Assembly (NCBI RefSeq): GCF_016107305.1
Contig: NZ_RCVR01000043.1
Location: forward strand, 1-38,123
Source: Roseomonas sp. KE2513
Lineage (GTDB): Bacteria > Pseudomonadota > Alphaproteobacteria > Acetobacterales > Acetobacteraceae
Length of the DNA: 38,123 nt
Reading direction: 5' to 3'
Shown here: positions 25,301 through 32,495 of the stretch, piece by piece
Layout: each line of letters opens with the position of its first letter
Numbering within the stretch: the stretch's first letter is position 1
Translations under genes and position numbers: made by a program
The notes under the pieces: generated by a model
What the model was told of the DNA's origin: nothing
The model's input: only the letters and a program-made list of their open reading frames with translations
The model's database searches: none

Positions 25301-25317
25301 TGTCCGACAGACGGACA
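25301..25317. promoter_or_regulatory. Palindromic operator TGTCCG-N5-CGGACA
   Basis: TGTCCG-ACAGA-CGGACA is a perfect dyad in the promoter region of the dioxygenase operon, identical in both half-sites to those at 18768 and 21935. A further TGTCCG half-site lies at about 25286-25291, nearer the gene. Confidence 0.65.
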
Positions 25318-25332
25318 TCGTTCTCGTAAAAA

Positions 25333-25347
25333 GTGGATTAAGACAAC
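25333..25347. promoter_or_regulatory. GTTGAC-type site upstream of dioxygenase operon
   Basis: On the minus strand the site reads GTTGTC-TTA-ATCCAC. It is weaker as a dyad, but its second half ATCCAC is identical to that of the site at 21981. It sits 15 bases upstream of the IclR-type dyad in the direction of the gene. Confidence 0.35.
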
Positions 25348-25394
25348 CGGTCCAGGACTGTCAAGAACCTTGCTCCCTAGCGGAACGCCACGCC

Positions 25395-25808
25395 TCAGTG
25401 CTCCGTCACGAGGAACTGGTCGTGGAACTCGCCCCGGGAGACCTTCACGGGAATGCCCTCCCGCACGTTCACCGCGTCTGGTCCGAGCATCTCGGAGCCT
25501 GACCTGCGGTCGGGCGCGGCCAGGCCGTCGAGCTGGTCGGCGAATTCACGAGCCTTGTCGGCGGAGAGGAGCCACTCCAGCGGCGCGTCCTCCCCGGGCC
25601 GGCGCATCCCCATTTGCTTCACTGCGGGGCGAATGACGATCCGGGTGCTGGCATCGGACTGGGCGAAGTCGAACTCGTCGAAGGACTTGTCGCAGGGCGC
25701 GGCGGCGAAGAGCCGGAGCGCGGCGGCCAGGCGACGCAGGTCCTCGGCATCGCCGAGCATGAGGACCATCGGGTTGTAGTCACTGGGCAGATAGCTGTAG
25801 CGCAGCAT
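25395..25808 (-). CDS. Hypothetical protein of catabolic cluster
   Basis: This 137-residue protein has no family I recognise. The ATG at 25808 (MLRYSYLPSDYNPMVLML) has GAGGA 5 bases upstream; the frame extends to 25919 but without support. It shows no signal peptide or membrane segment and looks soluble. A central patch reads FDEFDFAQSDASTRIVIRPA, followed by EWLLSADKAREFADQL and a C-terminal KVSRGEFHDQFLVTEH. It lies downstream of a Bug gene (26051) on the same strand after 242 bases, and just upstream of the dioxygenase promoter. It could be the last gene of the Bug transcript. Function unknown. Confidence 0.7.
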   Translation of the reverse strand: MLRYSYLPSDYNPMVLMLGDAEDLRRLAAALRLFAAAPCDKSFDEFDFAQSDASTRIVIRPAVKQMGMRRPGEDAPLEWLLSADKAREFADQLDGLAAPDRRSGSEMLGPDAVNVREGIPVKVSRGEFHDQFLVTEH

Positions 25809-26031
25809 GGGATCCTCGCTTGCTGGGATGTCAGGGCTGAAGGGCGGCCCCGTCCGTGCTCTTACGGCGGTGATCGTCGATGGATGGCAGGCGCGTCGGG
25901 CAAAGCCGCCACCCGGCATTCAGCCGGGCGCGCCTATCCCGCTCCCGGCCCGGTACGCTCGTCAGGAACATGCGCGCGCGGCGGGCAGTGCCTGCGCGCC
26001 CCTCCGCGCCCGCTGGGTATCCGGCGGATCA

Positions 26032-26048
26032 CGCCGGCATGCCCGGCG
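26032..26048 (-). terminator. Small hairpin after Bug gene
   Basis: CGCCGG and CCGGCG form a 6-bp stem with a 5-base loop, 2 bases after the Bug gene stop at 26051. There is no T tract; it may be a weak terminator or an mRNA end stabiliser. The rest of the 242-base gap to 25808 shows nothing I can name. Confidence 0.35.
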
Positions 26049-26050
26049 CG

Positions 26051-27028
26051 CTAGCGATCCATCTGGATGTTGGCCGCTTTGGCGACGCCCCGCCACAGTT
26101 CGATCTCGTGCGCGATGGTGGCGCGGAAGGCCTCCGGCGTGGATGCCGCAGGATCGAGAACGAGCTTTGACAGTCGTTCCTTGACGTCCGGCGCCTGAAG
26201 GGCTTCCGCCACCGCGGTGTTCAGGCGGCGCACCACCTCGGGCGGTGTGCGGGCCGGGGCGAGCATGCCGGTCCACAGGACGGCCTCCACGTCGGGCAGG
26301 CCCAGCTCCTTCATCGTCGGAACTTCAGGCAGTGCGGCGATCCTGTTCGGTGAGGTGACCGCCAGGGCACGGACCTGCCCGCCCGAGAGGCCTGCCACGG
26401 CCGGGGCAGTGTCGACCATGGTCATCGTGATCTCGTCGCGGATGAGGGCGGTGACGCAGTCGGCCGATCCCCGGTAGGTGATGTGCTGGAACCGGGTTCC
26501 GGCGCGCTGGTTGAACAGCTCGGTCGCGAGTTGGAAGCTCGTCGCCGGTGTGCCGTAGTTGGCCTTGCTTGGATTGGCCTTCGCGAAATCGATGAGGTCC
26601 GCCAGGCTGCGATAAGCGGAGCCCGTGGAGACGAGCAACACCAGTGGGAAGGTGACCAAGTTCGTGACCGGGACGAAGTCGGCCAGGGAGTCGTAGCTCA
26701 GCCGCTCCGAGGTCGCGGGGTTGAACACGATTGGGCCGCTGGCACCGATGAGCAGCGTGTAGCCATCCGGCCGGGCGCGAGCGACGGCCTCGGTGCCGAC
26801 GATCGCCTGGGCGCCGGGCCGGTTCTCCACCACGAAGGGCTGGCTGAGCGTCTCGCTGAGTTTCTGGGATAGGATGCGGCCGACGAGATCGTTGGTGCCG
26901 CCGGGCGCATAAGGGACAATGACCCGGACCGGGCGGTCCGGATACTCAGGGCCCTGGGCGCGTCCCGGCATGGGCGCCAGGGTCGCCCCAGCCACGCAGC
27001 CCAGCAACTCCCGACGACCTAGTCCCAT
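26051..27028 (-). CDS. Bug/TctC-type solute-binding protein
   Basis: This 325-residue periplasmic binding protein has the leader MGLGRRELLGCVAGATLAPM, which carries a twin-arginine-like pair and an LLGC tetrapeptide, so export by Tat is likely. Family marks are VRVIVPYAPGGTNDLVGRIL, ENRPGAQAIVGTEAVARARPDG and QHITYRGSADCVTALI. The last segment is unusual: the common PYRGxxPAxxDL becomes TYRGSADCVTAL, so the ligand pocket may differ from the other five Bug proteins. The ATG follows GGGAGA. A perfect GTTGAC-TTG-GTCAAC dyad lies 87 bases upstream. Confidence 0.9.
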   Translation of the reverse strand: MGLGRRELLGCVAGATLAPMPGRAQGPEYPDRPVRVIVPYAPGGTNDLVGRILSQKLSETLSQPFVVENRPGAQAIVGTEAVARARPDGYTLLIGASGPIVFNPATSERLSYDSLADFVPVTNLVTFPLVLLVSTGSAYRSLADLIDFAKANPSKANYGTPATSFQLATELFNQRAGTRFQHITYRGSADCVTALIRDEITMTMVDTAPAVAGLSGGQVRALAVTSPNRIAALPEVPTMKELGLPDVEAVLWTGMLAPARTPPEVVRRLNTAVAEALQAPDVKERLSKLVLDPAASTPEAFRATIAHEIELWRGVAKAANIQMDR

Positions 27029-27114
27029 GCCGATATCTCCCTTGCACGATCGGCATCCCTGTCCGGGCTTGGTTGACCGCCGACCGATCTACGGTGCGGA
27101 CGCTAGGTTCATAT

Positions 27115-27129
27115 GTTGACTTGGTCAAC
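27115..27129. promoter_or_regulatory. Dyad operator, GTTGAC-N3-GTCAAC family
   Basis: GTTGAC-TTG-GTCAAC is a perfect 6+6 dyad upstream of the minus-strand Bug gene. On that strand TTGACC can serve as -35, with TAGCGT 17 bases further as -10. A half-site GTTGACC also lies at 27072. Confidence 0.65.
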
Positions 27130-27228
27130 CGAAACGCGGCTTGATGGAGTCTCAAACGAGGCGTCCAAGGTCTCGAAACGGGCGGATTTAGTCCCTTGAC
27201 GGACGGCAAGAGCAGGGCGAGACACGAT

Positions 27229-27259
27229 TATAATGAGAACGCAGGCTGTTGTCCGGACA
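27229..27259 (+). promoter_or_regulatory. Promoter with TGTCCGGACA palindrome
   Basis: A perfect TATAAT lies at 27229-27234, with no good -35 at 16-18 bases (a TTGACG is 27 bases away), which suggests an activator-dependent promoter. Transcription would start near 27241. The 10-base palindrome TGTCCGGACA at 27250-27259 uses the same half-site as the IclR-type dyads but without the spacer, and sits at about +10. It precedes the enolase pair. Confidence 0.45.
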
Positions 27260-27305
27260 TGAGGGAACATGCCGGAACCCAGCACTGCCGCTGGGGAGAT
27301 GGACG

Positions 27306-27944
27306 ATGCAGGCCAGGTTCTGGAGCTTGCCGGGCGGCGTCCGTGCGCTCCGCCTTTCCGATGGGGCGGAGGAGGGCTGGGCGGTCGGCGCCGTTCCCGC
27401 TGACGAGCCGGTCAGCCCAACTATCGACCTCGCCGCCCCGTCTATGTCCATCGCGCTGGACCCGGCTGTTCCAACGACCGCCGGCGCCGGCCTCTTCGCC
27501 ACGGCTGCGCTCGACCTCGCCGCGCGGGAGAGGGGAGTCTCGGCCGCCGTCCTGCTCGGCGCCGCGCCGCCGTCCGCCGTGCGGGGCATTCCCATCGGGG
27601 CACCCCCTGCGCCGCGCGATGCCCATGCGTTGCGGGAGGCGCTGCTGAACCCCGGGACCATCATCCTGTCCGCCGATCCGGGGTCGCTCGGCCCCAGCGG
27701 CCTCCGCCGCCTCGCCGCCGCGGCGCGGGTCTTCAACGTCGAAGTTGCCCTGCGTCCCGCCATCGACGCCCCCTTTGCATGGGCCCTGCTGCTGCACCTG
27801 CGCTCCATGCATCCCTGGCTTGGCCGGACGGCTCCGGACGGGGCAGGGGCCTTCACCGCGCCGCCGGGCCCTGGCTTTGGGCCCCCACCGGACCCCCGGG
27901 CGCTGGACGCCATAGCGCTGCACCGCCAGGAACTCGACGCATGA
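27306..27944 (+). CDS. Shortened, non-catalytic enolase-superfamily protein
   Basis: This 212-residue protein resembles the two ends of the neighbouring enolase joined together. Residues 12-20 (VRALRLSDG) match the capping-domain strand VIEVTLADG. Residues 60-100 (ATAALDLAARERGVSAAVLLGAAPP) match the segment around LELALWDAAGKRLGLPLRALMGAPG. Residues 112-170 (RRLAAAARVFNVEVALRPAID) match the barrel end MAAAAALFGVEVALHSLFET. The middle of the barrel, with the KxK, Asp, Glu and Asn of the active site, is absent, and Arg150 replaces the catalytic His. It starts at ATG 27306 after GGGGAGA and overlaps the full enolase as ATGA. Likely a non-catalytic partner or a decaying paralogue. Confidence 0.65.
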   Translation: MQARFWSLPGGVRALRLSDGAEEGWAVGAVPADEPVSPTIDLAAPSMSIALDPAVPTTAGAGLFATAALDLAARERGVSAAVLLGAAPPSAVRGIPIGAPPAPRDAHALREALLNPGTIILSADPGSLGPSGLRRLAAAARVFNVEVALRPAIDAPFAWALLLHLRSMHPWLGRTAPDGAGAFTAPPGPGFGPPPDPRALDAIALHRQELDA

Positions 27945-29116
27945 GCGGGGCGGCGACGGTTCGCACGGTCCGGCTGCGCCGTGTGCAGCTCCAGCTCGGG
28001 ATGGTCTACGTCTCCTCGATGTACGTCATGGCGACGACGGAGCGGACGGTGATCGAGGTCACACTCGCGGATGGCACGGTGGGGCTGGGCGAGACGCTCG
28101 GCTACCCCGACTGCTATGACGCCACCACCCGTCTCGCCCCCTCGCTGGTCGGACGGGACGCGATGGACCGCGCGGGCTTCCGCCGGAGCTTCGCGCGCTC
28201 GGTCTTCGACAACCGGCAGGGGCGGATCGGCTGGTCGGCCTTCGCCGGGCTGGAGCTGGCGCTCTGGGATGCCGCAGGGAAGCGGCTCGGCCTGCCGCTG
28301 CGCGCCTTGATGGGCGCGCCGGGACCGGTGCCGCCCGTGCCGCTCTGCTGCCCGCTGCCCGCCGTCGCGCTGGCCCAGCCCGCTAGCCGCGCCGAGATCG
28401 CCGCAGGGTACCGCGACCTGTCCCGCACGGCCGCGCTGGGCGAACTGGCGGCCGAACTCTCCGCGAGGCACGGCTTCCGCGCCTTCAAGTACAAGTCTGC
28501 GGCCTCGAGCGCGGACTGGGATGTGGCGGCTATGGGCGCGCTGCGCGAGGCGCTGGGGCCCGAAGCCGCCATCCGCATTGACCCCAATGCCGGTTGGCCC
28601 ACCGCCGCCGCCGTCCGGCTGGCGGAGCGGCTGCGGCCCCACACGCCCGAATGGCTGGAGGATCCCTGTGACGACCGGGAGGGGCTGGCGCGCCTGCGTG
28701 GCGCCACCGGCATGACGGTCGCCACCAACATGGCGGTGATCCAGCCCGACCACATCCCCGCCGCCCTTCGCCTGCCAGGGGCCGATGTCTGGCTCGGCGA
28801 CGTGTTCATGTGGGGCGGCATCGAGGGCTGGCGCGACATGGCCGCGGCCGCCGCGCTGTTCGGCGTGGAGGTGGCTCTGCACTCACTTTTTGAAACCGGA
28901 ATCGCCACCGCCGCGAACCTGCACCTGGCGGCCGCCCATCCCGCGGTGAGGCGAGCGACCGATTGCGGCGCCGCCTGGCTCTCCTCCGACGTGGTGACGG
29001 GGCTCGGCCCTATCAGGGACGGCGCCATGGCCGTGCCGGATGGCCCAGGACTCGGCGTGGCACTCGACGAGGCCGCGACGGCCGCCGTGACCACCGAGGA
29101 ACGAAGGATCACCTGA
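27941..29116 (+). CDS. Glucarate-dehydratase-like enolase-superfamily enzyme
   Basis: This 391-residue enolase-superfamily member removes a proton next to a carboxylate, usually for dehydration of an acid sugar or a related acid. It has the N-terminal capping domain (1 to about 125) and a barrel with the KxK pair K183/K185 (FKYKSA). Metal ligands are at D214 (RIDPN), E240 (WLEDP) and N263 (VATNM). D287 and H314 (VALHSLF) are positioned as in glucarate dehydratase, where Asn and the His-Asp pair mark the subgroup. Substrate is uncertain; mandelate-racemase-like activity is possible. It is translationally coupled to the shortened enolase-like gene upstream. Confidence 0.85.
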   Translation: MSGAATVRTVRLRRVQLQLGMVYVSSMYVMATTERTVIEVTLADGTVGLGETLGYPDCYDATTRLAPSLVGRDAMDRAGFRRSFARSVFDNRQGRIGWSAFAGLELALWDAAGKRLGLPLRALMGAPGPVPPVPLCCPLPAVALAQPASRAEIAAGYRDLSRTAALGELAAELSARHGFRAFKYKSAASSADWDVAAMGALREALGPEAAIRIDPNAGWPTAAAVRLAERLRPHTPEWLEDPCDDREGLARLRGATGMTVATNMAVIQPDHIPAALRLPGADVWLGDVFMWGGIEGWRDMAAAAALFGVEVALHSLFETGIATAANLHLAAAHPAVRRATDCGAAWLSSDVVTGLGPIRDGAMAVPDGPGLGVALDEAATAAVTTEERRIT

Positions 29117-29165
29117 GCCGGGTGGCGGGCGAGGGAAGGAGAGGGGAGGCAACGCTGCATCCTTA

Positions 29166-29180
29166 GTTGACATCGTCCAC
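29166..29180. promoter_or_regulatory. GTTGAC-type site before ThDP gene
   Basis: GTTGAC-ATC-GTCCAC has one mismatch in the dyad. TTGACA can be a -35 box. It lies 27 bases before the IclR-type dyad at 29208, the same order as at the Bug (21815) and dioxygenase (25200) genes. Confidence 0.45.
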
Positions 29181-29207
29181 AAAATATATCAGCATTTTTG
29201 GAACCGC

Positions 29208-29224
29208 CGTCCGTCTGACGAACA
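29208..29224. promoter_or_regulatory. Degenerate TGTCCG-N5-CGGACA operator
   Basis: CGTCCG-TCTGA-CGAACA differs from the perfect dyad at two outer positions but keeps the spacing. It would lie at about +6 if the TTGACA at 29167 is the -35. It lies upstream of the broken ThDP gene, which may explain why it has drifted. Confidence 0.45.
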
Positions 29225-29257
29225 TGATAGTGCGCGGCGGTGGGAAGGAACGCCCAG

Positions 29258-30952
29258 ATGGATCGCGAGCAAGCTCCGGAACCCGGTCCGGGCTCCGCTG
29301 GGAATGCCGCCGCGCCCGCCGCCCCCAGTGCCGCGGAGGTATTCCTTGCCGCCATCGCCGAGCACGGCATGGACAAGTCTACTGCGGCGCCGACCGGAGG
29401 AACCCGCGCCTCCCGGACCCCGTCCTGGTGACGCATGAGAACACGGCCGTGACGATGGCGCACGGCTACTTCCTGGCCACGGGGCGGGCGCAGGCGGTGA
29501 TGGTGCATGTTAGCGTGGGGACGGCCAACATGATCAACGCCATCGCCGACGCCAGCCGCGACAACGTGGCGGTGCTGCTCTGCGCAGGCAGATCCCCTAT
29601 CACCGAACTTGGTGCCGTCGAGACCCGCAACCGGCACATCCACTGGGCGCAGGAAATGTTCGACCAGGCCGGCATGCTGCGGGAATGGGTGAAGTGGGAC
29701 TATGAACTGCGCAACCCGTCCCAGATCTCGGATGTCGTGGACCGCGCCTTCGAGGTGATGGATGCCGCGCCCTGTCGCCCCGTCTATCTCACCCTGCCGG
29801 GGGAGCCACTGGCGACGCGCGTATCGGAGGGCGTGGCCGTGAATGCGCGCCGCAATCCGCCAAGCACGCCGCATCCCGACCCGGCCGATATCGAGACGCT
29901 GGCAGGCTGGCTCGCCGACGCGTCCAGTCCGCTGATCGTGACGGCGGGCACGGGCCGAACCGCCGACGACGTCGCCGCCCTCGCCACCTTCGCGGAGCGC
30001 TTCGCGGTTCCGGTCGTTACCTACAATCCGCGCCAGCTCTGCCTGCCGACCGACCATCCCATGCATGCGGGCTTCGATCCCGCGACGCTGGTCCCGAAGG
30101 CCGACCTGACCCTGGCGATCGAGTCCGACGTCCCCTGGACCCCCCAGCCTCGTGAAGCCGGCGCCCGAGGCGCGGATCGTCCATGTCGGCGAGGATCCGG
30201 CATGGCAGCGCTATCCCATGCGGAGCTGCCCAAGCGACCTCTCGATCACCGCCGATGCGACGGCCACGCTGACGCGCCTCCTCCGTGCGGCGGAGGGATC
30301 GATTGCGGAGAGCGACGTCGCAGCCCGGCGCGCCGCGCTGGCCGGGAGCAAGGCCACGCGCTTGGCCGCCCTCGCGGCGAAGGCCCGGCCGAATGGCCGC
30401 GTGATCACGCCAGAATACCTCAGCCACGCCATCGGCGAGGCCCTCGCCGACACGACGATCGTCAACGAATATCCCCTATGCCTGGACCACTGCCCCCGCA
30501 CGCGCCCCGGCAGCTACTTCCAGCTCGGCTCCGCCGGTGGCCTCGGCTGGAGCCTCGGAGCCGCGCTCGGTATCGAGCTGGCGGATCCCGGGCGGCTGGT
30601 TGTCTGCACGATCGGGGACGGCGCCTACATCTTCGCCAATCCCTCCGCGAGCCACTGGACCGCGCAGGTACACGGCCTCCCCGTGCTCACCATCGTCTTC
30701 AACAACGAGCGCTACGGCGCCGTGCGCGGCGCGACGATGTCGATGTACGCCAAGGGGGCCGCCGGGGCCGATGACAGCCGCTTCCTCGCCGACCTCGCCT
30801 CCGGAACCTGCTGGGACAAGGTCGTGCAGGCCCATGGCGGCTACGGCGAGCGGGTGGAGGACGCGGCGGAGCTTTCGGGCGCCCTGGCCCGCGCCCGGCG
30901 CGCCGTTGAGGAAGGGCGGCAGGCCCTGCTCGACGTCATCTGCCCCTACTGA
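29258..30952 (+). pseudogene. Frameshifted ThDP-dependent enzyme
   Basis: Reading from ATG 29258 gives SAAEVFLAAIAEHGMD, the start of a thiamine-diphosphate enzyme of the acetolactate-synthase/benzoylformate-decarboxylase type. The frame then stops at 29431. The body continues in another frame from about 29390 (PVLVTHENTAVTMAHGY, with the ThDP Glu), and about 20 residues normally found around AGTDF seem lost. At 30140-30145 a run of six C shifts the frame again; with five C the text would read ESDVPWTPSLVKPAPEARIVH without a break. The last frame holds the cofactor motif GDGAYIF...VFNN and ends at 30952. Either two true lesions or, for the C run, a sequencing error. Confidence 0.78.
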
Positions 30953-30976
30953 CGCCCGCGCGGAGCCAGCTTTATA

Positions 30977-30991
30977 GTTGACAATATCAAC
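30977..30991. promoter_or_regulatory. Dyad operator, GTTGAC-N3-GTCAAC family
   Basis: GTTGAC-AAT-ATCAAC lies 94 bases before the intradiol dioxygenase genes. It has the same half-sites as the one at 20693. No good -10 at the usual distance from its TTGACA was found. Confidence 0.55.
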
Positions 30992-31043
30992 GATAGGCGT
31001 GCAGATGGCGCTGGGCACCTTCGCGAAACAGGGGGACGGGAAC

Positions 31044-31091
31044 ATGCAACGTCGCTGCGGCGTTACCGGCCGGGGAACCGCCTCATGCTAA
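31044..31091 (+). other. Possible 15-codon leader ORF
   Basis: ATG at 31044 follows AGGGGGA at a good distance and opens a 15-residue frame (MQRRCGVTGRGTASC). Its TAA overlaps the dioxygenase start as ATGCTAA. Translation of the leader could deliver ribosomes to the next start. This is a short frame and may be chance. Confidence 0.3.
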
Positions 31092-31801
31092 CCGGTCCTC
31101 CCGACTGCTTCTCCCCTTACGACGAGGCCGGCCAGCCGCAGGTCCCGATCTCCGGCTATCCCAACACGGTCCGGCGCCACCCCTCCTCACTGCCCCTGTT
31201 CCGCCGTCCGGTAACCCGGACGGAGCTGACCGGCCCGCTCGACCTCACCCCCAAGCTCCAGCCCGGCGACAGCAACCTCGCCGTCTCGCCGGACGGCAGG
31301 CACGCGCTTGGGCAGCTCATCCACATCTCCGGCCGCGTGCTCGACGAGGACCGACGGCCGGTTCGCAACGCCGTTGTGGAAATCTGGCAGGCCAATGCTG
31401 CCGGCCGCTACTTCAACCCGTTGGACCAGCGCGACGCGCCGCTGGACCCGAACTTCATCGGCAACGGCCGCGCGCTGACGGACGGGAACGGCGACTACGC
31501 CTTCTTCACGATCCGCCCTGGGGCCTACCCAGTCCCGAACTCCGGCCGCTGGTGGCGCCCGCCGCACGTTCATTTTTCCATCCTCGGTCCTGGCAGCCTC
31601 TCTCGCCTCGTCACGCAGATGTACTTCCCGGGCGATCCGCTGAACGTCCATGACCGCCTGCTGAACTCGCTTCCCGACCTGGCCGCCCGCGAGCGCCTCG
31701 TGGCGCGCGAGGTCTCCACGGAGGAGGTGGACGGCGAGTGGCTCGCCTACCGGCATCGCCTCGTCCTGCGCGGCCGCCACGCCACCCCGCCGCTGCCGTG
31801 A
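31085..31801 (+). CDS. pcaH: Protocatechuate 3,4-dioxygenase beta subunit
   Basis: This 238-residue intradiol dioxygenase subunit holds the catalytic non-haem Fe(III). The four ligands are in place: Y109 (AAGRYFNP), Y148 (RPGAYPVPNSGRWWRPPHVH), H161 and H163. They correspond to Tyr, Tyr, His, His of protocatechuate 3,4-dioxygenase. The N-terminal tail and the YPNTVRRHPSSLPL region are typical of PcaH. The enzyme opens the ring of protocatechuate or a similar catechol between the two hydroxyls. It overlaps the alpha subunit as GTGA. The usual next enzymes (pcaB, C, D) are not in the window, so the true substrate could be a substituted catechol. Confidence 0.9.
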   Translation: MLTGPPDCFSPYDEAGQPQVPISGYPNTVRRHPSSLPLFRRPVTRTELTGPLDLTPKLQPGDSNLAVSPDGRHALGQLIHISGRVLDEDRRPVRNAVVEIWQANAAGRYFNPLDQRDAPLDPNFIGNGRALTDGNGDYAFFTIRPGAYPVPNSGRWWRPPHVHFSILGPGSLSRLVTQMYFPGDPLNVHDRLLNSLPDLAARERLVAREVSTEEVDGEWLAYRHRLVLRGRHATPPLP

Positions 31802-32424
31802 GCGCCGCGATGAGCACCAACGAGCCTCTGCCGCCCACGGGCTGGCACACTATCGGCCCCTTTTTCCCGCGCACCTTCTTCAAGGCGGGCGACAACGACC
31901 TGACGCGCCTCGCGCCCGAGGCCGCGCCGACAGCGCGGGGCGAGCGCATTATCCTGCACGGGCGGGTGCTGGAGGAGGGCGGCGGTCCCTGCGTCAACGC
32001 GGTGCTGGAAGCTTGGCAGGCCGACGCGGGCGGCCGCTTCCGCCACCCGCTCGATCCCCACCACGCGGAAGCGGACCCGGACTTCCTGGGCTGGGGCCGC
32101 GCCTGGACCGACGCGGACGGCCGCTACGAATTCCACACGATCATGCCCGCTGGCTACGCCGACGCGGCCGGGCCACGAGCACCGCACGTGAACCTGTCGG
32201 TCTTGGCATCGGGCATCATGCGCCGCCTCGTCACCACGGTGTTCTTCCCCGCCTTCGAAGCGGCGAACACCCGGGATCCGATCCTGCTCGCCCTACCGCG
32301 GGACGGGCTGCGGCGCCGCCTCGTCGCGGCGGAGGACGGCACCGCGGGCGGCATCCGGCGCTTCCGCTTCGACCTCGTCCTGCACGGCTTGCCAGAGGAG
32401 GAAACTCCCTTTTTCGTGGACTGA
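31798..32424 (+). CDS. pcaG: Protocatechuate 3,4-dioxygenase alpha subunit
   Basis: This is a 208-residue subunit homologous to PcaG. It begins LPPTGWHTIGPFFPRTFF, which is characteristic of alpha subunits, and continues ILHGRVLEEGGGPCVNAVLEAWQADAGGRF. The iron ligands are absent as expected: the HVH of the beta subunit is HVN here (APHVNLSVL). It forms the alpha-beta unit whose interface shapes the active site. The GTG at 31798 overlaps the beta stop; an ATG at 31810 (MSTNEPL) is an alternative that would drop four residues. Neither has a clear ribosome site, in line with translational coupling. Confidence 0.9.
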   Translation: MSAAMSTNEPLPPTGWHTIGPFFPRTFFKAGDNDLTRLAPEAAPTARGERIILHGRVLEEGGGPCVNAVLEAWQADAGGRFRHPLDPHHAEADPDFLGWGRAWTDADGRYEFHTIMPAGYADAAGPRAPHVNLSVLASGIMRRLVTTVFFPAFEAANTRDPILLALPRDGLRRRLVAAEDGTAGGIRRFRFDLVLHGLPEEETPFFVD

Positions 32425-32495
32425 GCTCCTTCTCCCGAGGAACGAAAATGGCTCGAACAAGCCAAGCGTAGAGACAAGAAAGGAAACCGTCCGAG

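Noticed and set aside
23869-25329. 486-codon plus-strand frame opposite the dioxygenase alpha gene
   Set aside because: Antisense shadow rich in Val, Ala and His; the opposite strand has all Rieske and iron ligands.
28114-30066. 650-codon minus-strand open frame opposite the enolase and ThDP genes
   Set aside because: No domain and a biased composition; the plus-strand enolase and ThDP motifs are clear.
32449-32472. Seven-codon frame before a Bug gene as a leader peptide
   Set aside because: Too short and does not overlap the next start; chance is the simplest explanation.
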